From: Zarea fungicola
Taxonomy: Eukaryota; Ascomycota; Sordariomycetes; Hypocreales; Cordycipitaceae
DNA length: 64,000 nt
NCBI GenBank assembly: GCA_900169235.1
Contig: FWCC01000075.1
Location: forward strand, 186,001-250,000
Direction of reading: 5' to 3'
The notes below the pieces were generated by a model. That model saw nothing but the letters and a program-made list of their open reading frames with translations. It was not told where the DNA came from and searched no databases. The position numbers and the translations under genes were made by a program. Positions 53,601 to 64,000 of this stretch are shown one piece after another; the first letter of the stretch is position 1, and every line of letters begins with the position of its first letter.

Positions 53601-55498
53601 TGCGAAGGACTTTGACAGGGTTGGCCAAGGTGGGGCGGTGCTAATTGGCATTTGGCATCCCAGTGGTCCACTACCGAGAGGCTCTTCTCACCAAGCTGAT
53701 GCTCCCAGTAAAGCCGACTGCTACAGGGGAGGGAGCCCACCTTATCGGCACCATCAGCGCCATCCAGTGCCTTGTAGCCGGTATTGACGGTCAAGGTGAA
53801 AATTTTAAAATTGCATCCATTGCAGTGGATGTACCTAGTGAACGGAGTACAGAGGAGTGGTTCGACGAGTTTGGTAAAGTCGAAAGAAATTAAAGAATAA
53901 GGAACTAGTAAAGATTTTTTGAATTTTTTCAAAGAAAACTGATTGTGGAATTGCCAAAGGACTGCAGTAGATATGACGCGCTGCTGCATGCACTGTACTG
54001 TACTGTACAGCATGTACAAGGCTGTCTCAGTTGCTGTCAGTGCTTTCAGTTGTTGTCCAGTGCCCGTTGCTGTGCTGCCCATGCCGCTCCCCTCAGAACG
54101 GCGGGTGGACTCACTGGACAGCCACTGAACCACTGGTTGGACCACGCTAGTTACCTTGTATGGTACAGTGGCATCATGACGGCGAGGGATCATCACCCAA
54201 ATAGCAACAGGCGAGACAAAACAATACCAGCCGAGAGGTTGCATAGACTAGCATTGACTAGATTTTACTAGCATTATTTCACCATTATTTCACCATTATA
54301 TCGTAGCATCACTAGCAGTATTATCCCTCACCACTGGTACACAGCCCAGTCAAACAAGCTGATGCTCGATATTGCCTCTACTCGGACCTGCCAGCGCCAC
54401 GACATGTCCAGATAAGCGGATAGTAATGCGCAGCGAAATTCTCCAGCTCACATCGTCCCAACACACTCACATGCCGCCGCCCGCCATGCATCTCTCAGCT
54501 GTCCTGTGTCTTGGTTCCCCTCGCGTCTCCACCTGGCAGCAAGCTCCAGATCGACACCCTGTCCCTGCCCCACCCGCTGGGCTACCTACTGCTTGACTGC
54601 TTGCAATAAAAGGAATCGACTCACCACTACCAGTACAGTAGGCACTTGGCACTAGCTAGTGGTACAAGCTCTCACGACAGACCGCGACCCAATTGACCAA
54701 AAGCTCCAGCCGCTAGCACACTCTCGTAGTAGCGTCGCCACTCCCCTGGCCGAGACATTGACTTATTACGTCTTTGACCAAGTCCTGCGCCCGTGTACCG
54801 CTTGCTATCAAGCTACCAGCTAGCTAGCAGCAGCTACCAAAATACTGGAGATTAATTTCCCAATTATCGACTCGTCCGTCGCCCATCAATACCCCCCTGG
54901 CCGACAAATATCGATCGATTCTTTTTTTTATTAACCGTGCACGGCGCCAGCTCTAGCCAACTTGCTCACTTTTATCTTGCTTTTTCCCTTCCTTTTTCCC
55001 TTCCTTTTTCCTGCCTTTCCTGCCTTCTGTTTCACTTGCTGCTCCCGTGGAACCAGCTCTCCTCCACCTTACACAGACAAACCACCAAACTGTCTTGTCT
55101 TGTCTCGCCTTGCTCTGCTACCGTTTGCGTACCCAGGCAATACGTAAACAAGAGATTCAATTAACCGGGGACCTGCATCATCTCCATCCATCCAGACAGT
55201 AGCCGCAAACTCAAATCCCTGCCGTCTCACCCTGCCGCCGGCGCTCGACCACTTCCCTGCCAACCCGCCGACCCGCGACACCTACGCTACGACTTCACTC
55301 AAAACCCACCAGTGTCCCAGTACCACACCCCCTGCTGCGCTTCCTTCCTTCACTTTACCATCTTCGCAAAGTTGCCACGCGCGTCTGGATTACCAAGTAC
55401 TGGTATTGTAGGCCCAACCGAACCGCCTCACGCAATCGCGGACCACCCCTTCAACCGTCGTTTAGTCGCTGCACGTAGCAGTCGACAAATCCATCGTC

Positions 55499-58345
55499 AT
55501 GGGTGCCTTTATCAGCTGGATCAAGGACAACCTCAACAAGGACCCTAACCAGGGGTCCGCCAGAGACGCAACTTCCTCGTCGCTGTCGGGTTCGTCTCAT
55601 CCATCCCCCACCCATCATGTAGACTGATTTGCTTCTCTTGACCTGCCACTGACACTCCATCGCATAGGCATGATTGCGACGCTTGTACCTGTACTGCTCC
55701 TTTCCGCAGTCTACTTCATCATCTGGCTTGTTGCCAGACGTACGCAGTCGCGATTCTACGAGCCGAGAGCATATCTCGGCTCTCTACGCCCCTTCCAGCT
55801 TTCCCCAGCTCTGCCCAAGGGCTGGTTCAACTGGATTGGCCCCTTCTGGCGTCTCCCCGACGAGACTGCTCTGCGCCACCAGAGTCTCGATGCCTACCTC
55901 TTCATCCGCTACCTCAAAATCTGCACCGTCATGGCCGTCGTCAGCATGATCATCACCTGGCCCATTCTCTTCCCCGTCAATGCCACTGGCGGTGGTGGCC
56001 TCAAGCAGCTCGACATTCTCAGCTACGGCAACGTCGACCCCACCAAGCACAAAAACTACTACTACGCCCATCTCTTTGTCGGCTGGGCCGTCTACGGCTT
56101 CATCATGTACATGATTACCCGCGAGCTCATCTTCTACGTCAACATCCGCAACGCCTTCTTCAACCACCCCAACTACGCCCGTCGCATCTCTGCCCGCACC
56201 GTCCTCTTCACCAATGTCCCCCAGGACTACCTCAACGAGGCTCGCCTCCACGCCATGTACCCCGGAGTCATTCGCAACGTCTGGATCGCCGGTGATGTCA
56301 AGGAGCTCGAGGAACAGGTCGAGAAGCGCGACGAGACCGCCCTCAAGCTCGAAAAGGGCGAGGTCAGCCTCATCAAGGCCGTTAACAAGGCCCGCGCCAA
56401 GGAAATGAAGAAGAGCGGCGCCGACCCCGAGCAGCGCGACACCGAGCCCACCCGCGACACCGAGACTGGCACCATTGCCTCCCGCTGGCTCCCCGACAAG
56501 AAGCGCCCCTCCCACCGCCTCGGCCTCCTTGGTCTCATTGGCAAAAAGGTCGACACCATTGAATGGGGCCGCACCGAGCTCCGTGCCAGCATCCCCAAGG
56601 TCCAGGCCCTCCAGGACGAGTACAGGGCCGGCAAGTACACAAAGGTCCCCGCCGTCTTCATCGAGTTCAACTCCCAGCGCGACGCCCAGGCCGCCTACCA
56701 AAACGTCTCTCACCACACTGCCCTCCACATGGACCCCAAGGCAATTGGCGTTCACCCCACCGATGTCGTCTGGAAGAACCTTGGCCTTCCCTGGTGGCAG
56801 CTCGTCATCCGTCGCTACGCCGTCTACGCCATCATCATTGCCTTGATTGTCTTCTGGGCCATCCCCGTTGCCATTATCGGTGTCATCTCCTCGGTCGACA
56901 CCATCAAGGCCCTGCCTGGTCTGGGCTGGATCAATGACATTCCCCAGGTCATCCTCGGTGTCGTCTCCAACCTCTTGCCCTCGGTCGCTCTCGCCATTCT
57001 CATGTCGCTCGTTCCCGTCATTATGCGTGCCCTCTCCAAGGTCGCCGGCTGCAAGACCAACACCGAGTCCGAGCTCTTTACCCAGCACGCCTACTTCATC
57101 TTCCAGGTCGTCCAGATCTTCCTCGTCCGCACCATGACCAATGCATTCGCCGATTCCATTGTCGACATTGCCGAGAATCCCAGCAACGTCCTCAACATCC
57201 TGGCCACCAACATTCCCAAGGCCTCCAACTTTTACATTTCCTACTTTATTGTTCAAGGTCTGACCATTGCCATTGGTACCATGACCCAAGTTGTCGGTCT
57301 CGTCGTCTTCCGTTTGCTCTACAAGTACCTCTCTGGCACCCCTCGCGCTCTCTTTACCAAGTGGACCTCGCTGGCTGGTGTGCTTTGGGGCAGTCTGCTC
57401 CCGGTCTATACCAACATAGTAGTTATTGGTAAGTAAACATGCCAGAAAGCATGCCCGAAAAATGCCCAAACAGTGATTGCGGCCTTTGAACTTGAAAAGT
57501 ACTAACAAATTGCAGGCATCACCTACGCCGTCATTGCTCCTCTCATGCTCTTCTGGTCCAGCCTGGGTCTGTTCCTCTTCTACCTCGCCTACCGCTACAA
57601 CATGCTCTACGTCACCCAGACCACTGTCGACACCAAGGGCCTGATTTACCCCCGTGCCCTCAAGCAGCTCTTCGTCGGCATCTACCTTGGCGAGATTTGC
57701 ATCTTTGCTCTCTTCATCATTGCCAAGACTCCTGGTCCTGCCGTCTTGATGGGTATCTTCCTCATCTTTACCATTCTCTACAACGTTACTCTCCTCAAGA
57801 CCTTTGAGCCCCTTCTCCGTGGACTGCCCACCAGCCTGGAAGCTGAGGCCTCCCTCGCCACTGGCCATCTCGGTACTTCCGAGGATGCTGCCGCAGACAA
57901 GAAGGTTGCTGCCGCCGAGAATGGTGCCAACGGCGCCGACGCCAGCAACGGTGTCGAGGCAAACGGCACTGAAGCCGCTGCCGCTGCCCCTGTACCCGCA
58001 CCTGCCAAGCCCCAGGGCAACATGTTCCAGCGCTTCCTCAAGCCCTGGATCTACTCCGACTATCACGTCCTCCAGAAGCTCATTCCCGCCGACGACTACG
58101 ACATGGACGCCCACTTTACTGCCGAGGACGAGGCCACAGCCTACCTGCCCCCTGCTGCCTACCGCGCTGTCCCCAACCTGTGGATTCCCGAGGATATCGC
58201 AGGTGTCTCCAAGCAGGAGATTGCCGAGACGAGCAAGGTCATTGACATTTCCGACGAGGGCTGCACTCTTGATGCCAAGAACAACATGCACTGGGATGAG
58301 GAGACTGCTCGCCCTCCGATTTACACGGAAAAGGCAGAGTACTAA
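55499..58345 (+). CDS. CSC1/OSCA-type cation channel (PHM7-like, DUF221)
   Basis: Three exons, 55499-55589, 55668-57428 and 57516-58345, give 893 residues. After a short hydrophilic start, three N-terminal helices frame a soluble insert. The pore module follows, seen as hydrophobic blocks from VIRRYAVYAIIIALIVFWAIP onward through SNLLPSVALAILMSLVPVIMR, FIFQVVQIFLVR, TQVVGLVVFRLL and the last helices in exon 3. The cytosolic insert has an RNA-recognition-like loop (SARTVLFTNVPQDYLNEARLHAMYP) and FIEFNSQRDAQAAYQ, both typical of fungal members. An Ala-rich linker and a C-terminal DUF3779/PHM7_ext-like block (WIYSDYHVLQKLIPAD...PNLWIPEDIAGVS) mark the PHM7 subgroup. The family forms osmosensitive or calcium-permeable channels at the plasma membrane. 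Codon use is extremely C-biased, which suggests high expression. Confidence 0.93.
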
Positions 58346-59045
58346 TTTACAGGCGGAACAGAGGTTTCGGAATTTCTTTTTTTTTTTAATTATTTTGTGA
58401 TACCCGTGTGCTATAAGGTACATCTCTCGCCTAGAACTCACCCAGGCTGTACATGCAACTAAAAGGACAAACTTTTGGCTTGTACATTTTGGTTTCTCTT
58501 CTTGGCTCATGACAAAAATACTTGATTTATGCTTTCTTTTATCACTTTTCGTCACCTGGTGCGCTTCCATTTCAGAGGTACACTGGGGAGGAAGTGAGTA
58601 GATAAGTAGATTTTTCTTGATGCACTTTATTGTAGGTAGTTTTACTAGGACTTAATGTAATGATTTCCCAAATGAAGATGAAGCGTGCATGTGTACGTGT
58701 AGGTGAATTGTTTTATGTGTGTCAATCTGGTCTGTATTTGTGTACATAGCTTTTGTATATTCCGACAACTAGTCAAGTCAAATCTGCGGGTTTTCTTTTT
58801 ACCCAAAACTCAATTTCCAATCTCGTGTGATCCAAACTGGGTATCATGTCCTGAGCGAACACCAGTGCCTTTCCAAAGTCAACGCAAAGGAAGAAAAAAA
58901 AGACCCCAACTCCAGACGCCACCAACAGACAAAGGAAACAAAGGAACAAGAGACAAAAAAAAAAAGAGAGAAAGCAACAAAAGAAGAGCAAAAGCAAAAG
59001 TAACAGGCGCAGGAAAAGCCATCTGTGCCAGCAGAGAGAATTCCT
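58346..59045. other. Intergenic between convergent genes
   Basis: The first part is T- and AT-rich and fits the 3' UTR of the channel gene. The second is purine-rich (A-runs near 58890-58990), as expected for the 3' flank of the minus-strand gene that follows. No gene is seen. Confidence 0.55.
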
Positions 59046-60347
59046 TCAGTCTTCTTCTTCCACCCCATCATCGTCCTCATCATCACCATCATCATCATAA
59101 TCATCGTCGTCGTCGTCGTCGGCATCTGCCTCCTCCTCCTCCTCCTCCTCCGACGCAGACACCGTGCTCTCACGCCCCTCGTTTGCTGCAGCCACAAGCC
59201 ATGTCGCCGCGGCAATTCTCTGAGCCTCATCCGCCACTTTGACGAGGGCGGCCGCCGCGTGCACAACCTCTGCGTCTTCCTCCTCATCCTCGTCGTCTTC
59301 GTCGTCGTCGTCGTCGTCACCGAAACCATCCGTAGCAACCTCGCGGCCTAGCATCGGGTAGTGTTGCATTGCGTCCAGCAGGACCCGCATGTCCACAACC
59401 TCCCTTGCCGGGGAGGGGATGGGGAGAGGCTCATGGCTGGTCGAAGCGAGGACCAGCTCCCTGTGGGAGGTCCCGGCATTTGTCAGCCTGTATCTTGCTG
59501 CCTCGCGGGTCCCGGCGGGAACAAGGTTGTTTGATGAATGGGCCGTCGAAGTGGTAGTTGCAGCTGCAGTGGATGCCCCGAGAGGCCGGGGGCGAAGGGG
59601 ACGGATTGCTAGGACCCTGGTGGGGGTTGCTGGTATGGTGTTGTTGTTGGCCCGGAACACAAACATGGGACGAGATGCTGGGGTTGAATGTTCCAATCCA
59701 GCAGAAGCAGCAGAAGCATCTGTCGGAGCAGCAGTAGGAACCTCATTGGTAGAGCTGGCATCGTTGTGGCCGTCTGGTAAGCTCTCACACTCGGGATAGA
59801 TAAAGTCCGTTTGGGCAGCGGCTGACGCGACGGGTGCTGGCCAAGGGCCATCAAATCGCTGAACTGGCTGCCAGTAACCATGGAAGACGTCTGAATTACC
59901 GTCGACAATGTAGGTGTTGTCAAAATTCAAGAGAGACGATAGGTGCAAAGGTTGAGGCGTCCTTGGCTGGTAACTGGAATATTGTACATTTATGTCTGCT
60001 CGGCTGTTGTTGGCCTGCCCGAATACAAACGGCCTTGGGATGCCGGACACTGGGTCCGCAGCAGCAGCGGAATCCAGCTGTTGTGCAAGAGTGTCGATGT
60101 TCTGAGCTGTGTTGTTTCCCGTGAGGGTAGAGAATAGAGACGTATCATTGGTAGTTCCTTTTTCCATCTTGACTTGGGGAGAAGTAGGCTCAAACTGAAG
60201 ACTTTCTTGGACAGCAGGTGACCATGATGGGACCAGAGGGACATCCGTAGGCTGTATGATGTCTTCAGACGGGATGCTGGATGGATAACGACGCATGCCA
60301 TGTAGTGGTTTGCCGTCCGGACCAAGCGGGATTTCAAAACTAGACAT
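59046..60347 (-). CDS. Protein of unknown function with acidic C-terminal tail
   Basis: A single exon from ATG 60347 encodes 433 residues; 32 more upstream codons are open but have no ATG, and MSSFEIPLGPDGKPLHGMRRYP is a natural start. I do not recognise the family. The N-terminal half is Pro/Ser/Thr-rich with FVFGQANN and FVFRANN motifs, and short SP and TP sites are common. Helical stretches follow (VVDMRVLLDAMQHYPMLGREV and AAALVKVADEAQRIAAATWLV). Asp/Glu runs of up to eight residues fill the region before the second helix and the last 40 residues. No membrane helix or signal peptide is visible. Such acidic tails occur in nuclear and chromatin-associated proteins, which would be a guess here. 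It is convergent with the CSC1-type channel gene. Confidence 0.7.
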   Translation of the reverse strand: MSSFEIPLGPDGKPLHGMRRYPSSIPSEDIIQPTDVPLVPSWSPAVQESLQFEPTSPQVKMEKGTTNDTSLFSTLTGNNTAQNIDTLAQQLDSAAAADPVSGIPRPFVFGQANNSRADINVQYSSYQPRTPQPLHLSSLLNFDNTYIVDGNSDVFHGYWQPVQRFDGPWPAPVASAAAQTDFIYPECESLPDGHNDASSTNEVPTAAPTDASAASAGLEHSTPASRPMFVFRANNNTIPATPTRVLAIRPLRPRPLGASTAAATTTSTAHSSNNLVPAGTREAARYRLTNAGTSHRELVLASTSHEPLPIPSPAREVVDMRVLLDAMQHYPMLGREVATDGFGDDDDDDEDDEDEEEDAEVVHAAAALVKVADEAQRIAAATWLVAAANEGRESTVSASEEEEEEEADADDDDDDDYDDDGDDEDDDGVEEED

Positions 60348-63300
60348 TTTTGGGGGAAGAACTTTGAGGTGGCTTTGAGGTAGTTTGTGAAGAGCAAAGA
60401 GCAACGATATTGTTGACGAAGATGCAGAACACAGCAGTGACAAAGCAGTGATAGATGATAAACGAAGCGATGATCAAAAGCGATGAAAGGAAGCAGGAGG
60501 TAGGGTTGATTTAGGAAGCAAAATATATAGAACGCAGTGGGCGAGACTATCTGCGTTTGCAATGTGGGCTGCCAGCTGCCAGTATCTACAGGTGTAAGCT
60601 ACTGGCAGCTGTTTATGGAGCGTGAATGGGCGGTGACCGTCCTCAGTCTCGGAGCGTTCTATTTGACGGTGAAACTCGCAGTGAGAGAAGGCTATGCTGG
60701 GTGCTGATCTGCTTGGGTGGAAGCTTTCGTTGTATATCAGACTGGTCTCATTCTCTACAAGTTTACGGCTTCATTTTCCCTAGTCTGGAGCAGGAATGGC
60801 CCTCTGGCCAATTGCTGCCAGAAGGCGTTCCATACTACCCCAGGGACGGGCAGCGTGAATTCCAGGTGGGCCGGCAAACATGGTACGTCACACAAGGTCG
60901 ATACGTGAGTCTCGTTGCGGGGACTTTGCAGCTGGCAATAGAATCTCGGGGAACCATGGCTTCTCTTCCGGGAGCATAGGATGGAGAGAGGCGCTGGCGA
61001 GCAGGTAGGTTGGTTAACGGCTGTGTAGGAGCGTCACATGTAAATTTCAAAGTGAAGAGTAGCATACGCAACAGGTGAGCAAAGCTTTGCACTGCTTTCG
61101 TGTGTTAGGTAGTTTTTGGGTATGCTCAGGCAGCATTGTTCCTCTTCAGATATCAGGTGGATTAATGGCTGAGGAATAGTATTGCACAGTACGTCAAAGA
61201 AGACCAGAAGAGCAGAAGAAAATTGTAAAGCGAGACGAGTTGGTAGCAGCAAACATTGTAGAATAGGCTCTTTGTCGATCCAGCTCTTTGTTGATGGTTG
61301 GCGTGGAGTGGGAGCTAGCCTCGTTCCTCAGAGCACCCGAGCCACCAGCCGGTTCCCTTTTGCTATGTATTCCTGGTATTCGTGTCGAAAAGCGTAGGAA
61401 GTATTCTAGAGAAGCATTCCCCTGCGAGCTCACAAGAAGTGCTTGCGTGTCGTTGAAGTTTTGCCCGTCGTGCCATTGACAGCCTGAGCTCGGAGACACC
61501 TGTTTAGTATAGCGCGCACAGCCTCCTCCGACTTAGCCTTCACACCTTACCTCGATGGACCGTACATACATTTGTGTTTGAAGCAATTCAAGTGTTAAAA
61601 CATGGCACAGTACCCTTTGGATCACTTGGATCTCTTTATACTCTGTGTATAGTCTGGAACATCATCGCCATCGCTGTACAAACGCACAGTCTCGCGTCCG
61701 TCCGAGAACCGACAACTCTTTGCTTCTCTTACCAGTCTTTTAGGTCTCGTTGATGATCAGAACCGCTGCACTGGCTGGCAACAGCCGACCAAGAGCCTAC
61801 AACGCGCGGAAATGAAGTCCTTGGTGATCTCTCAACTTGGCGCTGGCTTGGCTAGTCAACTGGCTCCATCTAACGTTTGAAGACGCGAAACTGACGGACA
61901 GAGAATGGCCCAGCAAACGGCGATACGACAGGCACTCTACATCATCATGTAAACTCTTTAACGGCCCTCCGATACGTACTCTACTCGGTAAATCTCCCCT
62001 ATCCTCCTCGATTGGCTGTCGGGACTCCATCTTCTACCTCGCTGGAGCAGCGCGCCATTGCGTTCGCGAAGCAGTCTGTACCTGCCGACAAAATCTTTCC
62101 CTTCATCGCTCATATGAAGACCCAGGCCTCCCTCACGCTAACCAATGTGCAAAGGCATGAAGAAAAACTCGTTCTGAAGATCCACGACTCTGAAAGAAAT
62201 CGAATAGATCCAAGTGGGCTAGAAACTCCTCCGCCATTCTTGCTCGCCTGCATACAACAGTACTAACGTCGGTGTAGACTTATTCGACCCAGAACCAAAA
62301 CTTGTTACCAATCGCTTGACCAAAGTGGCGAATACATCATGCTATTCATTACCCTTTCAGAAAATTGCAGAATGCATTCCAGTTCACAGAAGATCAAAGG
62401 CGGCAACGATGGCATGCGCCACCAAGTACACGAAAACGAAGGGTTCCAGTTTACATTCAACTCATCACTGATGGTTCCGACCGCTGTGGCTGTACCGATC
62501 AAAAGCCCGTCATATCCGATCGAAAATCCAACTTCATGCGGGTTCGGATAGCTGCAGATTGCGGATGCCACGCTCCTCGTCTCAATCCGATCGATGTTCA
62601 ATCAACACCAAATACCCCTAGATCCATGCATGCATTGAAAGAAAACAATGAAAGGGGCATCAATGTGCTAGTCTTGGCTATCTTTGTCGAATCGATAACG
62701 GGATGGTCGTTGAAGAGCAATACTGTCTGTTTGAAATTGTCTTTCAGCGCCTGTACTAACCAGAATTTACGGTGCAGTGAGCTAAGCAGCGACTAATCCT
62801 GATTGCAAGCTCGGGTACGCGCAGTCTTGCACTCCATTTCGAATAGGAGCCACCCATTCCTTGATCAGCTCCAGAGCTGTTATTGGGAACATTTGCAAGG
62901 GTTCAAAACATCGATGGTCTACTTGGCGAGGCATGGAAACAAGGCTATTCCAGTGTTCCAAAGACGGCTGCTGGGACCCTAGAGATCACCAATGCGGCCG
63001 ACTTGTTGATCAATATTTTTCTTGCAGAGCTTGTTTCGCCGCTCAGCTAGTTTGTCATCTGGATGCTTTCAAAAACTGCTACGAAGACCAAAGTTGTCTG
63101 CACCACAGCCCAACCGCGACATTTAAAGAGCATGCCAATCAAAAATACGATGAATAATTCGCCAAGTCAGATCAGCATAGCAGCAGGCAAACTTGATGAA
63201 GCTGAGAGAGTCAATGGTTCGTTCCACCCAATTGGCAGGGCAACTCAGTCGTTACCGCTTCGATTTCAGCCTTCTTCGGCCTCTTCGTGGCTTTCAATTC

Positions 63301-64000
63301 CACCAATGCTTTGTTCACTTACGGGCTGGTGCGTGTGCCTAAGAATAAATGAATATAATAAGAAAGGTAGGGCTGGACGCGAAAGAAAAGTGCCACTTTT
63401 ATCTGACAAGCTGTCAACATGGGCATGGCTGTGCAAAACGTGGCCTTCGACAACTCATTTCTGGACACCTTTGTTCTTTCTCGCCGAGCGGATCGAGTTC
63501 CCACTCTAGTAATGGGGACCATTGTCCCAATATATACGTGATCCGTCGTTGCTATGGTCTTATCAAGCTGACGCTCGTATTTCAAGAAAAGGGCAATTTT
63601 TGGTAATTTAATAGCAAAAGTAAGATTAGTTCTAATAAAAGTACATTTGGTCGGAGTTTTACTGGGCCAGCGGAAAAGGTTTTCACCGACCAAATTAGTC
63701 GGAGAGAATGTTTGGGCAATCGCCGCGCTTTGTCACGAATTTTTAAGAAATATCCACTTGATTTTATAGTCTTGTAGGGCTGGCTAGTCAGCAGGTATAG
63801 AATCTGGTTCTTCAGAAGGATGTATGTGTACAGTCAGTTTTAGAAGCTGTGACATTCATTCTCTGATCTTGCAGTCGGCACCACATTCCAGCAGTGAGAG
63901 CTGTGTTACGTGTTGGCTCGCGCCATTAAGAATGCTTACATAAATAATACTTGATGCTGCTGCATCCGGATGGATACCCGAGTGGCTCAGCCCTGTGGTG
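60348..64000. other. Gene-poor end of the window with fragmentary open frames
   Basis: I could not build any gene here. Several frames of natural composition occur on the plus strand (about 61980-62266, 62275-62551 and 62872-63046, the last encoding ELLLGTFARVQNIDGLLG and further residues). They are interrupted by stops, lack ATGs and have no joining splice sites. They could be remains of a decayed gene or unrecognised exons. No repeats, terminal inverted repeats or tRNA-like cloverleaf were found. Confidence 0.45.

Larger units (their letters stand above)
52132..55498. other. 3.4-kb spacer and long leader of the CSC1/PHM7 gene
   Basis: No protein-coding gene could be supported. Short tandem repeats occur at 52917-52959 and 53561-53600. 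From about 54.9 kb to the ATG at 55499 the plus strand is strongly pyrimidine-rich (repeated TTTTTCCCTTCC near 54985-55020), as seen in the 5' leaders of highly expressed Sordariomycete genes. A long 5' UTR, possibly with its own intron, is likely. Confidence 0.5.

Noticed and set aside
55784..58570. A 928-residue open frame antisense to the CSC1/PHM7-type gene
   Set aside because: It is a shadow: the sense gene has strong C-ending codon bias, so the opposite strand lacks stops. The predicted product is a monotonous Gly/Val/Asp/Glu-rich chain with no domain, and it also reads through both introns.
63965..64000. CCGAGTGGCTCAG at the window edge, similar to a tRNA A box
   Set aside because: The preceding bases do not form a tRNA 5' end and the window stops before any B box, so it cannot be supported.

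Overview
The window looks like chromosomal DNA of a filamentous ascomycete, most likely a Sordariomycete and probably Hypocreales. The genes carry short introns (about 50-90 bp) with GT..AG ends and CTAAC/CTGAC-like branch points. Coding regions are GC-rich in third positions, and long AT-richer or pyrimidine-rich leaders separate them. The families present (WSC sensor, class II hydrophobin, GH75 chitosanase, GH18 chitinase, DUF6601, 2EXR, CSC1/PHM7, Zn2Cys6 regulator) are typical of such fungi. I recognised no rRNA, tRNA, CRISPR array or intact transposon. Gene models were built by hand: coordinates run from start codon to stop codon, and exon limits are given in the evidence.

Layout. 1-14 kb: the end of a Gln-rich gene, a four-exon WSC-type cell-wall sensor (minus), a 5.2-kb gene-free stretch, a secreted GH18 chitinase (minus), a 3.5-kb gene-free stretch, then an MBL-fold hydrolase (minus). 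The hydrolase is divergent from a Zn2Cys6 regulator (plus), and their 410-bp shared promoter holds a striking set of GC-rich motifs. 16-25 kb: a fungal NLR-like STAND protein (DUF7708-type N-terminus, NACHT-like NTPase, C2H2-like region; minus) is divergent from an 11-exon SNF2 ATPase of the Rad5/HLTF type (plus). 25-34 kb: an accessory-looking stretch of small secreted proteins (a cyanovirin-N homolog, an unknown 151-aa protein, a GH75 chitosanase), a 2EXR gene with a truncated paralog beside it, an APH-like kinase, and an intronless bacterial-looking alpha/beta hydrolase. 35-42 kb: aldehyde dehydrogenase, a DUF6601 membrane protein, an unusual short class II hydrophobin, and a PI-PLC-like phosphodiesterase. 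42-60 kb: a more conserved chromosomal core with a Kelch-type membrane protein, an unknown coiled-coil protein, a GNAT acetyltransferase, a short-chain dehydrogenase, a CSC1/PHM7 cation channel and an acidic-tailed unknown protein. 60.3-64 kb is gene-poor with only fragmentary open frames.

How the genes fit together. Many products act at or outside the cell surface: the WSC sensor, chitinase, chitosanase, hydrophobin, CVNH lectin, secreted PLC-like enzyme, Kelch membrane protein and CSC1 channel. This suggests a surface and cell-wall theme, though not a single operon-like pathway. The best candidate for an undescribed module is the divergent NLR-like/SNF2 pair with its neighbouring secreted lectin. 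The clearest regulatory structure is the inverted and direct CCGCCCGC array between the MBL hydrolase and the regulator.
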